NCBI RefSeq assembly: GCF_900103185.1
Contig: NZ_FNJD01000003.1
Coordinates: 171,092 to 235,091 of the forward strand
Direction of reading: 5' to 3'
Length of the DNA: 64,000 nucleotides
From: Sulfitobacter litoralis
Lineage (GTDB): Bacteria > Pseudomonadota > Alphaproteobacteria > Rhodobacterales > Rhodobacteraceae
The notes under the pieces are model-generated. The model did no database searches and had not been told where the DNA came from. It saw nothing but the letters and a program-made list of their open reading frames with translations. The position numbers were made by a program, and so were the translations under genes. Below are positions 17,357-26,802 of the stretch, one piece after another (the stretch's first letter is position 1; the number at the start of each line of letters is the position of its first letter).

Positions 17357-18514
17357 ATGGCCAAACGTGATTACTACGAGACGCTCGGCGTTGCTAAAGG
17401 TGCCTCTGCCGACGAGATCAAAAAAGGCTACCGCACCAAAGCCAAGGAATTGCACCCCGACCGCAATGCCGACAACCCCAACGCCGAAGCCCAGTTCAAA
17501 GAAGCGAACGAAGCTTACGAAGTCTTGAAAGACCCCGAAAAGAAAGCCGCCTATGACCGCTATGGTCACGCAGCTTTCGAAGGGGGCATGGGCGGTGGCG
17601 GCCAACGACCCGGCGGGTTCGGTGGTGGTGGCGGTCAGGGCGACTTTTCCTCGGCGTTTTCCGATGTGTTTGACGACCTGTTTGGCGACTTTATGGGCGG
17701 CCAACGGGGTGGTGGCGGTCGGCGTGCCGCACGCGGTGCCGATCTGCGCTACAACCTTGGGATCACGCTCGAAGATGCGTACCGGGGCATGCAAAAGTCG
17801 ATCAATGTGCCCACCTCGGTTGCCTGTGATTCCTGCAGCGGCTCCGGGTCAGAGGGCGGCGCAGAGCCGACAACCTGTCCCACTTGCTCTGGCATGGGTA
17901 AAGTCCGCGCGCAGCAAGGTTTCTTCACCGTCGAACGCACCTGCCCCACCTGTTCGGGCATGGGCCAGATCGTCAAGAACCCGTGTAAATCCTGCCGTGG
18001 CGCTGGCCGCGTTGAAAAAGACCGCGCACTGTCTGTGAACATCCCTGCGGGCGTTGAAACCGGCACGCGCATCCGTCTGGCCGGCGAAGGCGAAGCGGGT
18101 ATGCGAGGCGGTCCAACGGGTGATTTGTACATCTTTATCGAGGTGCAGGAACACAAGCTGTTTGAACGCGATGGGCCAAACCTGTTCTGCCGCGTTCCCG
18201 TGTCGATGAGCACAGCCGCCCTTGGGGGCAGCATCGAAGTGCCGACGATCGACGGTGGCCGTGGGCGCGTGCAAATTCCGGCGGGCAGCCAGTCTGGTCG
18301 CCAGATGCGTCTGCGTGGCAAGGGTATGCCCCCGCTGCGTGGGGGTGGCACGGGCGATATGATCATCGAACTGGCGGTCGAGACGCCGGTGAACCTGACC
18401 AGCCGCCAAAAGGAATTGTTGCAGGAATTCGAAAAAGAATCCTCTAACAACAACCCTGAAAGCAGCAGCTTCTTTTCGTCGGTGAAATCCTTCTGGGATT
18501 CGATGAAGGGCTGA
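17357..18514 (+). CDS. dnaJ: Chaperone protein DnaJ (Hsp40)
   Basis: DnaJ delivers substrates to DnaK and triggers its ATPase. The 385 residues contain a J domain (1-70) with the HPD motif in [10 protein letters not shown], a Gly/Phe-rich region (75-125), four CxxCxGxG-type zinc repeats (about 150-215, [32 protein letters not shown]) and C-terminal beta domains. A TAGGAGT ribosome site precedes the ATG. The transcript would run on into an IS91-type element, because the nearest terminator-like hairpin lies 2.5 kb downstream. Confidence 0.98.
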   Translation: MAKRDYYETLGVAKGASADEIKKGYRTKAKELHPDRNADNPNAEAQFKEANEAYEVLKDPEKKAAYDRYGHAAFEGGMGGGGQRPGGFGGGGGQGDFSSAFSDVFDDLFGDFMGGQRGGGGRRAARGADLRYNLGITLEDAYRGMQKSINVPTSVACDSCSGSGSEGGAEPTTCPTCSGMGKVRAQQGFFTVERTCPTCSGMGQIVKNPCKSCRGAGRVEKDRALSVNIPAGVETGTRIRLAGEGEAGMRGGPTGDLYIFIEVQEHKLFERDGPNLFCRVPVSMSTAALGGSIEVPTIDGGRGRVQIPAGSQSGRQMRLRGKGMPPLRGGGTGDMIIELAVETPVNLTSRQKELLQEFEKESSNNNPESSSFFSSVKSFWDSMKG

Positions 18515-18609
18515 TTGGCCGACAAGGACGAAACCGCTCTCGCGGTATTGGCGCGTGTTTCTGGTGTTTCGCAAAGATCGAAGCGTGGTGATTTTGTGAA
18601 CTGACGAAC

Positions 18610-18647
18610 CTGTTGGACGATTGAGACCTTCTCAATCTGACCAACAG
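18610..18647 (+). promoter_or_regulatory. Two-part hairpin touching the integrase ribosome site
   Basis: An outer stem CTGTTGG (18610-18616) pairs with CCAACAG (18641-18647). Inside it, ATTGAGA (18620-18626) pairs with TCTCAAT (18630-18636) around a three-base loop. The AGGAGG ribosome site starts at 18646, so the stem covers its first bases. This could limit translation of the recombinase or serve as part of the element end. Both roles are inference. Confidence 0.5.
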
Positions 18648-18656
18648 GAGGTTTCA

Positions 18657-19529
18657 ATGTCAGACCAATATGTACCAGCGCTGCGCCAGCGGTTTCTCGA
18701 AGATATGCAGATCAAGGGACTGCAGCCGAAGACGCAAACGATGTATCTGCGAGGGATGCGTGACTTTACACGGTTTCTGGGGCACGCGCCGGACAGCGCG
18801 ACGCCGGAAGAGCTGCGGGCCTTCCAGCTTGATATGAAGGAACGCGGCGTTGGTGCCCCGACGTTCAACAACCGACTGACGGTGCTCAGTTTCTTTTTCT
18901 CAGCGACGTGCCCCCGGCCCGAAATGAAGCGGCACATGAGGTATCAGCGGGCAGCTAAGAAAATCCCTGTGGTGCTGAGCGCCGAGGAAGTCGTGCGCAT
19001 CATCGAAGCAGCACCAGGGCCTGGGTTGCGATACCGTGCGGCCTTCAGCGTGGCCTATGGTGGTGGGCTCCGGGCCAGTGAGGTCACGCATCTCAAGGTC
19101 GGCGATATCGACAGCGACCGGATGTTGCTCCGGATCGAGCAAGGTAAGGGCCGTAAGGACCGGCAGGTTATGTTGTCGCCAAACCTGCTTGCTCTGTTGC
19201 GTGATTATTATCGTGAGGTGCGCCCGAGAGGTTGGATGTTCCCGGGTCGCAACCGGATCGACCCGATCTCGACACGGCAGTTAAACCGCGCCTTTGGCGT
19301 GGCGTGTGACTTTGCCGAGATCAAGAAGCAGGTGTCGCCCCATACCTTGCGGCACAGCTTTGCCACGCATCTACTGGAGAGCGGGACCGACATCAGGGTG
19401 ATCCAAGTGTTGTTGGGCCATGCCAAGCTGGAAACGACGACGGTCTATACGAAGGTGGCCACCAAGACGATCCAGAGCGTGACCAGCCCGCTGGATTTGT
19501 TGGTGAACCGTGAGGTCGGTCCGGGTTAA
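18657..19529 (+). CDS. Tyrosine recombinase/integrase of the IS91-type element
   Basis: The 290-residue protein has an N-terminal SAM-like core-binding domain (about 5-90) and a catalytic domain with the first arginine in GGGLRASEVTHLKVGDID, the HxxR box HTLRHSFATHLLESG, the later histidine in LLGHAKLETT and the nucleophilic tyrosine in TTVYTKV. All catalytic residues are present. I chose the ATG at 18657, six bases after AGGAGG, over the TTG upstream. The transposase starts 11 bases after its stop. Its job in transposition is not established; it may resolve or integrate circular intermediates. Confidence 0.88.
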   Translation: MSDQYVPALRQRFLEDMQIKGLQPKTQTMYLRGMRDFTRFLGHAPDSATPEELRAFQLDMKERGVGAPTFNNRLTVLSFFFSATCPRPEMKRHMRYQRAAKKIPVVLSAEEVVRIIEAAPGPGLRYRAAFSVAYGGGLRASEVTHLKVGDIDSDRMLLRIEQGKGRKDRQVMLSPNLLALLRDYYREVRPRGWMFPGRNRIDPISTRQLNRAFGVACDFAEIKKQVSPHTLRHSFATHLLESGTDIRVIQVLLGHAKLETTTVYTKVATKTIQSVTSPLDLLVNREVGPG

Positions 19530-19540
19530 GCCCCGCCACG

Positions 19541-20743
19541 ATGCCCCGTCCCAAACTGGAGGTCGCGGATATCTTCCGCGCCCATGGGCCTGCGTATCGC
19601 CGCGAACATGCAGGGCATCTCAATCTGCCGCAGTTGAAGGTGATGTCAGCCATTGAGGCCTGCCGGACCGCCGCACTCGGCGGGCATGTTGCCGCTTGCA
19701 CCAAGTGCGACCACCAGCACATCGCCTATAACTCGTGCCGGAACCGGCATTGCCCGAAGTGCCAAGGTGCTGCGGCACAGGACTGGATGCAGGCGCGGAT
19801 GGAGGATCTGTTGCCGGTCGAATACTTCCACGTGGTCTTCACGCTTCCGGCCCAGATTGCTGACATCGCCTATCAGAACAAGGCCGCCGTATACCGCTTG
19901 CTGTTCAAGGCGTCGGCCCAGACGCTTGTGACCATCGCAGCCGACCCAAAACACCTTGGTGCAAAGATTGGCATGACATCAGTTCTGCACACATGGGGAT
20001 CTGCGATGATGCACCACCCGCACGTGCACGTCATCGTGCCCGGGGGTGGGTTGTCTGCTGATGGCACACGATGGATCGCTTGTCGCTCTGGGTTCTTCCT
20101 GCCTGTGAAGGTCCTGTCGAAGCTGTTCCGTCGCCTCTTTCTCGAAGGGTTGATCCGATTGCACAAGGCAGGCAAGCTCAAGTTCTTCGGCGATCTGGCG
20201 GAGTTGGCTGATCCGGCAGTCTTCGCGGTCCATCTCGCCCCGCTGCGCAAAACCAACTGGATCGTTTATGCCAAACCGTCCTTTGGTGGGCCCGAGGCGG
20301 TACTGGCATATCTGAGCCGTTACACGCACCGCATCGCGATCTCAAACCACCGGCTTGTCAGCGCAGATGCGGACATCGTGGCCTTCTGGTGGAAAGACTA
20401 TCGCATCAAGCAGGGAGAACGAATGAAGGTCATGCACCTGTCTACGGATGAGTTCATCCGCAGGTTCCTGATCCACGTCCTGCCCTCTGGCTTCCACCGC
20501 ATCCGCCACACAGGATTCTTGGCAAATGGAATACGCCGCGACAGGATCGGACAGATCAGGCGGTTGCTTGCTGCCGAACCAGAACCCACTCAAATGCCGG
20601 ACGAAGCCACAAACTCCGAACCCGAAGATCCGCCCGTGCATCAGCCGTGCCCCAAATGCGGTGGTGCGATGATCATAGTTGAGATCTTCCTGCGCGGCCA
20701 AACACCCAAATCCCGCGCTCCGCCATGGGAGGACGCCGCATGA
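19541..20743 (+). CDS. IS91-family transposase (HUH/Y2 type)
   Basis: The 400-residue protein has the N-terminal zinc-binding region CTKCDHQHIAYNSCRNRHC, the metal-binding HUH motif in MMHHPHVHVIVPGGGLS and the paired-tyrosine region AYLSRYTHRIAI. These define the single-strand nicking transposases of IS91/IS801. A second cysteine pair near the C-terminus (HQPCPKCGGAM) may bind zinc. The frame is intact, so the element may still be active. Confidence 0.92.
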   Translation: MPRPKLEVADIFRAHGPAYRREHAGHLNLPQLKVMSAIEACRTAALGGHVAACTKCDHQHIAYNSCRNRHCPKCQGAAAQDWMQARMEDLLPVEYFHVVFTLPAQIADIAYQNKAAVYRLLFKASAQTLVTIAADPKHLGAKIGMTSVLHTWGSAMMHHPHVHVIVPGGGLSADGTRWIACRSGFFLPVKVLSKLFRRLFLEGLIRLHKAGKLKFFGDLAELADPAVFAVHLAPLRKTNWIVYAKPSFGGPEAVLAYLSRYTHRIAISNHRLVSADADIVAFWWKDYRIKQGERMKVMHLSTDEFIRRFLIHVLPSGFHRIRHTGFLANGIRRDRIGQIRRLLAAEPEPTQMPDEATNSEPEDPPVHQPCPKCGGAMIIVEIFLRGQTPKSRAPPWEDAA

Positions 20744-21138
20744 TACAACTAGAAAATCCGACCTTGCCTTGCGCAGACGCCGGACCAGTCAGTGCGGCCC
20801 TCTCAAAAACCCCGATGCCACATCACGCCTGCGGCGGCATCATGGGACACCAAATGGCAAAGTCATGCTGGGTAAATAAACCGGCAAACGCCGCCCGTCG
20901 TCAAAATCCCGCTCGCTCTGCGCATCAAACGCTGCAGCCGTAACGCACAATCCCCATAGCACCAAAAACAGCCCGCGCTTTCCTCCTTGTCGGATTTGCC
21001 GCCGCTGCAGCTCGCGCTGACAGCAGCCACAAACCTTAGACATTGAAGACATCGGGCGGGGCGCAGGCTCCGCCCTTTTTTGTTCCCCCTCTGCCCGCAT
21101 TAACGTGATGAAAACTTCTTTGGCCACATTCTGGGCCT
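20744..21138. other. Right end of IS91-type element and dnaJ-side terminator region
   Basis: This stretch holds the 3' part of the IS91 element, including the short 67-residue frame at 20740-20943, then about 100 bases with no recognisable feature, and a terminator-like hairpin at 21054-21081. The oriIS end of the element should lie here but cannot be fixed without an empty-site comparison. Confidence 0.4.
21054..21081 (+). terminator. Intrinsic terminator, probably the original dnaJ terminator
   Basis: GGGCGGGGC (21054-21062) pairs with GCTCCGCCC (21067-21075) around GCAG, followed by six T (21076-21081). Stem, short loop and T-run are all present. It lies on the strand of dnaK-dnaJ with the IS91-type element between. 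Confidence 0.8.
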
Positions 21139-21900
21139 ATGGGACGCAACAACGCTCATTTCTCTGACCCGCGCCTACCCTTTCTGGGGGATGAGGCTGT
21201 GGCGGTGCCTGCACCCTCGGGCAAACAACCGTCTTACATCGCGGATCACCGGCAACGGCTGCGCGCGCGCTTTATGCAGGGCGGTGCTGCGGCCATCCCC
21301 GACTACGAGCTGCTTGAACTGGTCCTGTTCCGCGCCATCCCCCGCCGTGACGTGAAACCGCTGGCCCGAACGCTGATGGACCGTTTCGGCGACTTCAACC
21401 GTGTGATCACCGCCTCAGAGCCACGGCTACGGGACGTTTCGGGTGTGGGCGACGCGGTCATCGTCGAACTCAAGATAATAGAGGCAGCGGCCCACCGCAT
21501 GGCGCGTTCGAGGCTCCTGCGCCAACATGTGTTGTCGAGCTGGGACGCGCTGCTGGATTATTGCCACACCACCATGGCGCACCGAGAAACCGAACAGTTC
21601 CGCGTGATCTACCTTGATCGCAAGAACGTCGTGATCGGCGACGAGGAACAAGGCAAAGGCACCGTAGATCACGTGCCTGTCTACCCCCGCGAGGTTGCAA
21701 AACGCGCGCTAGAGCTGAATGCAAGCGCGCTTATTCTGGTGCACAACCACCCGTCGGGCGACCCGACGCCATCACAGGCCGACATCGACATGACACAGCA
21801 GATTTTTGCGGCCTGCAGCACATTGGGGCTAACGTTGCACGACCATCTAATTATCGGCAAATCCCGCGAGCTAAGCTTTCGCAGCGCCGGATATTTGTGA
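21139..21900 (+). CDS. radC: RadC family protein (JAB/MPN domain)
   Basis: RadC-type proteins contain a helix-hairpin-helix region and a JAB1/MPN domain; the role in DNA repair is historical and uncertain. The 253-residue protein shows HhH-like YELLELVLFRAIPRRDVKPL (about 55-75) and SGVGDAVIVELK, then the JAMM metal motif HNHPSGDPTPSQADID (about 200). The zinc ligands are complete. It is transcribed alone after the terminator at 21054. The ribosome site is weak. Confidence 0.9.
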   Translation: MGRNNAHFSDPRLPFLGDEAVAVPAPSGKQPSYIADHRQRLRARFMQGGAAAIPDYELLELVLFRAIPRRDVKPLARTLMDRFGDFNRVITASEPRLRDVSGVGDAVIVELKIIEAAAHRMARSRLLRQHVLSSWDALLDYCHTTMAHRETEQFRVIYLDRKNVVIGDEEQGKGTVDHVPVYPREVAKRALELNASALILVHNHPSGDPTPSQADIDMTQQIFAACSTLGLTLHDHLIIGKSRELSFRSAGYL

Positions 21901-21943
21901 TTGCAAAGCAGCCCTGTGCGCCAGCGCCGGTACAGGGCCGATG

Positions 21944-23506
21944 CTAGCGAACCCAGACCTCTACACGGCGGTTGGCCTGCCGACCCCACGCCGTATCATC
22001 GCAGGCCATCGGCATCGCTTCGCCAAAAGCATCAAGATCCAGCGTGACCCGTTCAAGATTGGCGGTGACCGCGGCGGCGATGACAGCTTGGCGCACCGCC
22101 TCGGCACGGCGCAGCGCGATGTCACGGTTGGCAAAAGACGCACCCTGCCCGTCGCTGAAACCCGCAAACAACAGACGGCGGGCATCGTATTGACCGACCT
22201 CTAGCGCCCGCGCGAGCTGCTGCACGTTTGATCGCGACTGTGCATCCAGCCGCACCGACCCGGCCTCGAACCTAAAAGAGGTCGACAACCGCGCCATGGG
22301 TTTCAGCGTCGCGTTCATCCGCTGCAATTCATCAAGCGTGATCTCGGGCCCAGCGACCGCGATCGCGTTGGTAAAGCGGTTGCCCTGTTCCTCTATCGGA
22401 ATTTCCTCGGGTGCTTGATCGACAAATCCTGCACGCCGGATCACGATTTGGGCAGCAGGGCTGCGGGTGAATGCCAGAAATTCGCGGGCCACCTGCGGCA
22501 AACGTCGGGCCGGGAAATACAGAAACATCGGCGCGGTCAGCGGGTAGTCTTCGGTCTTAATGGTCCGGCGCGATGCGTCCAGCGCAAAGCCGCAGCTGCC
22601 CGACAGCGTCAACACCTCAGTATCGCGCTGTTCGGCATAGCTCGTGATGCCAAGCGCAAAACTGTCTTTAGCGACGGCTTCGGCCAGATCGGCGGGTCGG
22701 GCGTGTCGCGTGATCGTGTCCGTAAACGTAAGCGTTGCGGGGCGCATGACCTGATCACTGATCGCCTGTGCTAACCCGCTGCTGTCGTCGGGCAAATGCA
22801 GGTCAATCGGCGCGTCCGGCCCGCCAAGTGCTTGCCAGTTCGTCACCTTGCCGGCGAACGCCCGCGCCAGCATCAGCGGCGATATCTGTTTTACCGGATT
22901 CGACGCCGACACCACAGGGACCGCCGCATCCAATGACAGCACACGGCTGCGGTTCAGGCCCGTCATGTCGCCCATTCCCGCTTCACGGGCCCGGACCCGT
23001 TCCTCGGTACGCATCTCACGCAGGGACATCACAATGTCCGCCTCATCCGCCAACAGATCGGCAAAGCCTTCGTCGCTGTTGCTGGCCCGAAACATAAATA
23101 GGGCAACGGTCTGGCCGCTTTTCTCGTCGACCAGACGATAGGTGAAACGGTTGCCCTCTTCGTCCTCGCGGGTGGCTTGATAGCCATTGCGCTGCGCAAA
23201 CCCGTCGATCAGGGCAGGCATCAGTATCTCGCCCATTGTTGCAGACCCCGAAAGCTGCAGTTCTGCGATGAAATGATCCAGATTGGGGCAACCGGGCCCC
23301 TCGCATTGCACGCCGGTGCTGTCGATCGTCAGCTCGCCGTATTCGGTTTCGACGCGATAAAATTCGCCATCAAAGCCCAGCAGTGTGCCGCTCAATTCGA
23401 TCTTGCCGTCGCGGGACGAAAGCGCGATGTCCTGCGCCCATATCGTTTGCGCCGCCGAACATAAGAAAAGTGCGGCGAAAACCGCCGCACGTATAATCGT
23501 GATCAT
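21944..23506 (-). CDS. PstS-like substrate-binding protein fused to an OmpA domain
   Basis: The 520-residue protein has a signal peptide (cut near WAQ|DIA), a short N-terminal beta region with paired cysteines (CEGPGC), a phosphate-binding-protein-like domain (about 85-350, with PLMLARAFAGKVTNW and FYLFPARRLP-like segments), and a C-terminal OmpA/MotB peptidoglycan-binding domain (about 400-520) with FAGFSDGQGASFANRDIALRRAEAVR and GRQANRRVEVWVR. It would be periplasmic and anchored to the cell wall. The ligand is unknown and no Pst transporter is near, so a sensing or scavenging role is inference. Confidence 0.8.
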   Translation of the reverse strand: MITIIRAAVFAALFLCSAAQTIWAQDIALSSRDGKIELSGTLLGFDGEFYRVETEYGELTIDSTGVQCEGPGCPNLDHFIAELQLSGSATMGEILMPALIDGFAQRNGYQATREDEEGNRFTYRLVDEKSGQTVALFMFRASNSDEGFADLLADEADIVMSLREMRTEERVRAREAGMGDMTGLNRSRVLSLDAAVPVVSASNPVKQISPLMLARAFAGKVTNWQALGGPDAPIDLHLPDDSSGLAQAISDQVMRPATLTFTDTITRHARPADLAEAVAKDSFALGITSYAEQRDTEVLTLSGSCGFALDASRRTIKTEDYPLTAPMFLYFPARRLPQVAREFLAFTRSPAAQIVIRRAGFVDQAPEEIPIEEQGNRFTNAIAVAGPEITLDELQRMNATLKPMARLSTSFRFEAGSVRLDAQSRSNVQQLARALEVGQYDARRLLFAGFSDGQGASFANRDIALRRAEAVRQAVIAAAVTANLERVTLDLDAFGEAMPMACDDTAWGRQANRRVEVWVR

Positions 23507-23524
23507 AAGGCCCCAAGCGTTGCG

Positions 23525-24553
23525 TTAGTGTCCCGCAACCTTCATGTCTTGGAGCAGATTATTCAACACAAGAAAGCTGCCTACGGCATCACAATCCGGC
23601 ACTGCAACGCTCAAGTCCTGGGTTTTGATCTTTGCATCCCCAAGAAGTTCGATGGACTGCGCTTCGATTTCCTGACCACAATTCGCCTTGATCACCTCGG
23701 CTTCGACCGTCAGTGCCACGCGTGCGTCCTGACCTTCGGTTAGCACGGGGAAAGTATAGACCTCCGCGATCAGGGGCTCAGCCGCGCTGAGGTCGCCGTT
23801 CAACGTCATGAATCCGCCCTCTCCGGTGATGGCAGATGCTACGCTGCGCGGCGTGCCTGCCCAGACATGGCCGACACTGTCATAGTCAGCCCCGAATTCA
23901 CGTGCGTGCATCTGAAAACCAGTGTCACCTTTCCATTGCAGAACCACCCGGTCGAACTCTGCCAGATCGTCGATCTTGGCCTCTGCAATCGCCCCGTCGC
24001 CATTGCCAAACGCAATGACGAAAGTCGCGTCTTGCGAAAGAGCGGGAACAGTGATGTCGAGGGTGCCCTTTTCCGAAGACGTTTGCGTAAAGATCATCCC
24101 GTTGTGGTGTACGGTAATCCGTTCATTGGGCATGCACGGGGCAGCCAGCGTCAGGTTCACCATAGCACCCGCCACAGGGCGCGCATTGGCACTGATATCG
24201 CAGGTTTGTGTCTCAGCGGTCGGAGACTGGGGCGCTTCCGCCGAAATTGGGGCGGAAACTGGGCGCGCAATGGGTTCATCCGCGCTCGCCGCGGCCAACA
24301 TGACGGGGGCCGAATCAGGCAGCGCTAGCGTCGGCTCCAGCGGCGCAGCGCTAAACTCGGCCGAGGTCAGCACGATGTCTTCAACCTCAAGTACAGCGTT
24401 CTCGCTGCTGAGGCGACGTAGCTCTTGTTCTTTCACCGCCGCCTCAGACCCATAGCGGGCTGTCGCAGCGTCGGTATTTTGCATCACGTAGCCGATGCCC
24501 AAGGCGCAGGCGAGCGTGCCAACAGCTGTCGCGATCTTATTCATACGTGCCAT
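23525..24553 (-). CDS. Secreted or membrane-anchored protein of unknown function
   Basis: The 342-residue product begins with a short basic stretch and one hydrophobic segment (about 5-22, ATAVGTLACALGIGYVM), then a Pro/Ala/Ser-rich linker and a C-terminal part of about 200 residues that looks globular and beta-rich. Two cysteine pairs are visible. I chose the ATG at 24553, seven bases after GAGGA, over a GTG upstream. It is 18 bases upstream of the PBP-OmpA fusion gene on the same strand, so the two may share a transcript and act in the periplasm. I do not recognise the family. Confidence 0.6.
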   Translation of the reverse strand: MARMNKIATAVGTLACALGIGYVMQNTDAATARYGSEAAVKEQELRRLSSENAVLEVEDIVLTSAEFSAAPLEPTLALPDSAPVMLAAASADEPIARPVSAPISAEAPQSPTAETQTCDISANARPVAGAMVNLTLAAPCMPNERITVHHNGMIFTQTSSEKGTLDITVPALSQDATFVIAFGNGDGAIAEAKIDDLAEFDRVVLQWKGDTGFQMHAREFGADYDSVGHVWAGTPRSVASAITGEGGFMTLNGDLSAAEPLIAEVYTFPVLTEGQDARVALTVEAEVIKANCGQEIEAQSIELLGDAKIKTQDLSVAVPDCDAVGSFLVLNNLLQDMKVAGH

Positions 24554-24666
24554 CTGATGGTCCTCACTGGGAATAACTTCCCAATGAATATCGCGCATCA
24601 CAGCGGCCCTGTTATGACCCTTGAGGGGAAAGATTTGGGCGGTTTTGAGGCACGCCCAAGCCCTGA

Positions 24667-26802
24667 TTAACTATCGTAATAGCCCTTGCCGTAGCTGCCA
24701 TAGGCACCGTATTCGCCACCGTAGCCGTAGCGCTTCATGCCCTTTTCATCGATCTGGCTAAGCACCAGCCCAGTGATCCGCTGGTTCGAATTGTGGAAGA
24801 ACCGCATAGCTTCTTCGACAAGTCCCTTGTTCGTGCTATCCCATTTAACCGAAAACAGGATCGCGTCGGCGTTTTGGGAAATGATACGTGCGTCAGGGAC
24901 AACCAGAACCGGCGGCGTATCGATGATAATGAAATCATACTGGTCGCGCATCTCGGAGATAAAGGCTTTGAACCGGTCAGAGGAGAAAATATCCGCCGCA
25001 TTCACATTGGTCTTTTCCCCACCCAGAACATCCGCGCCGAAACCGTCCGGCCGATGGATCGCATCTGCAAATTTTACATCGCCGTTGAGCACCGACGCGA
25101 TACCGTTACGCGGCATGTCGGGGAAATACTCGTTCAGAGTACGACGGCGGATATCGCCTTCGACCAGCAGGACTGATTTTCCGAGTCCTGACAGGAATTT
25201 AGCAAGCGACAGCGAAACTGTGGTCTTACCTTCACCGGGGATCGATGACGTGGAGACGATAACCTGAGGCTTCTTATCGAGGTTCGATAGCATCAATGAT
25301 GTACGCAGGTTGCGGATCGCTTCTGCGGCGGCAGATGTGGGTTTATCCTCAAGATACTTGAGCGTGTTTTTTCGGTCACGCGCAGGAATCAAAGGGATCT
25401 GTCCGATCACAGTGTATCCGGTGTGATGCTCCAACTCAGTCGCGGTGCGGAAGGTGCGGGTTCTGAATTCGCGAAGCAGCACCAAGCCAGAACCAACCAT
25501 CGCGCCCAGGATCATTGCCAGCGCAATAATCTGCGATTTCTTGGGCGCGCTTGGCGCATCAGGGACCACTGAATTCGACAACATGCGGCTGTCGGCCTTT
25601 TGGATCCCCTCTTGGGCGGAGGTTTCTTTCAGGCGGGTCAGGAAATATTCATAGAGCAGCCGGGTTGCTTCGGACTCGCGGGTCAACTGTTGTAGCGCGA
25701 TCAGGTCCTGACCCTGCGACGCCAATTGTGCGGCAAGCTCGCTTTCCGAGGTACGCAGCGCTTCAAGCTGCTGGCTGCTGCGCGCAAGATCAGACCGGAT
25801 CCGGTTCACCACTGTCTCGAACCGTAGATCGAATGCCGTCTGGTTGGTGTCTGACGAAAGACCGTTACTAAAAATACGCGTCAGCGCGGCGTCTTGTGCG
25901 GCATCACGCTTTTCTGCGGGTGTCTGCGCGGCTTCCAGATTGGCGAGCCGTGTTTCCAGCGCTTGGCGTGAGAGTGCGGCACCGTCAATACGGTCGCGCA
26001 ATTCCTTGATTTGACGCTCCAGCGCTTGCAGCCCTTCGATGGAGACAAGCTGCGTGCGCGCTGTAAAGTCAGAGACCTTTTTCTCCGCGTTCTCAAGTTC
26101 GATCTGAAGCTCGGATACCCGGTTGCTCAGCCATTCTGTGGCTTTCTCTGTCGCCTCGAATTTCACTTCGATCTGGTTCAGGATGTACAGCTCGACAATT
26201 GTGTTTGCGATCAGGGCTGATTTCACTGCTGATTCTGTTTCGGCAGTAACGTTGAAAACCAGGCTTTGGCGAATGTTGGAAACCGAAACCTTGTTCAGCA
26301 AAGCCTGCACGACGGAGTCGCGAATTTTAGTTTTCTGAAGTTCGGGGTCCAGCTCTTCTGTAGGGGTGCGTGATGTCAAAACCCCGCGCAAGCCCGAGAT
26401 CATACCGCCGATCATCGACGGCTCGCGTAGTTTACCGTTAAACTCCGGATCATCGATCAGGTTCAGACGGTCGACAACCTTTCCGGCCAGCCCGCGCGAG
26501 CGCAAGACTTCGACCTCGGTGTTAACCTCAGTTGAATCGCCGGAAAACCCGCCCACGACGGCTTGCAGGTCGACAATGCTGTCTTCCTTGGTGTCCAGCA
26601 CCACCACCGCCGTTGACCGGTAGGTCGGGACCGCGACGCCGTAGGCGCAATACCCGGCCAAAAGCATAAAAATCAGCGTGACCGCAGCGATGATCAATTT
26701 GCCCCGCCATAATGTACCAATCAGCGCGCCAAGGTCGATGGTATCGTCATCTTCGTCCCTAGGTGCGGAAAAGTTCGATTGGCTTTGGTTCATCATATGC
26801 AT
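24667..26802 (-). CDS. Polysaccharide chain-length regulator / tyrosine autokinase (Wzz-BY-kinase)
   Basis: The 711-residue protein joins a Wzz/PCP domain to a BY-kinase. The first membrane segment is near 35-55 and the second near 425-447, enclosing a long coiled-coil periplasmic part. The cytoplasmic kinase has Walker A SSIPGEGKTTVSLSLAKFL, Walker A' LLVEGDIRRR and Walker B YDFIIIDTPPVLVVPDA. The tail ends in a tyrosine cluster (YGYGGEYGAYGSYGKGYYDS), the autophosphorylation sites. Such proteins set exopolysaccharide length together with Wzx/Wzy, but no polymerase or flippase is adjacent. Confidence 0.93.
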   Translation of the reverse strand: MHMMNQSQSNFSAPRDEDDDTIDLGALIGTLWRGKLIIAAVTLIFMLLAGYCAYGVAVPTYRSTAVVVLDTKEDSIVDLQAVVGGFSGDSTEVNTEVEVLRSRGLAGKVVDRLNLIDDPEFNGKLREPSMIGGMISGLRGVLTSRTPTEELDPELQKTKIRDSVVQALLNKVSVSNIRQSLVFNVTAETESAVKSALIANTIVELYILNQIEVKFEATEKATEWLSNRVSELQIELENAEKKVSDFTARTQLVSIEGLQALERQIKELRDRIDGAALSRQALETRLANLEAAQTPAEKRDAAQDAALTRIFSNGLSSDTNQTAFDLRFETVVNRIRSDLARSSQQLEALRTSESELAAQLASQGQDLIALQQLTRESEATRLLYEYFLTRLKETSAQEGIQKADSRMLSNSVVPDAPSAPKKSQIIALAMILGAMVGSGLVLLREFRTRTFRTATELEHHTGYTVIGQIPLIPARDRKNTLKYLEDKPTSAAAEAIRNLRTSLMLSNLDKKPQVIVSTSSIPGEGKTTVSLSLAKFLSGLGKSVLLVEGDIRRRTLNEYFPDMPRNGIASVLNGDVKFADAIHRPDGFGADVLGGEKTNVNAADIFSSDRFKAFISEMRDQYDFIIIDTPPVLVVPDARIISQNADAILFSVKWDSTNKGLVEEAMRFFHNSNQRITGLVLSQIDEKGMKRYGYGGEYGAYGSYGKGYYDS

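Larger units (their letters stand above)
18610..20950 (+). mobile_element. IS91-family element with tyrosine recombinase and Y2-type transposase
   Basis: The element carries a phage-type integrase and an IS91-type transposase in tandem, an arrangement seen in one IS91 subgroup. IS91 elements move by rolling-circle replication and lack terminal inverted repeats, so the ends given here are approximate. It lies between dnaJ and a terminator-like hairpin at 21054. A 67-residue frame overlapping the transposase stop (20740-20943, ATGA) lies in the right part; I do not recognise it and it may be a by-product of the element end. Confidence 0.75.

Noticed and set aside
24635..24659. TTGGGCG/CGCCCAA stem after the BY-kinase gene
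   Set aside because: Stem of seven with an 11-base loop and no T-run; too weak to call a terminator.
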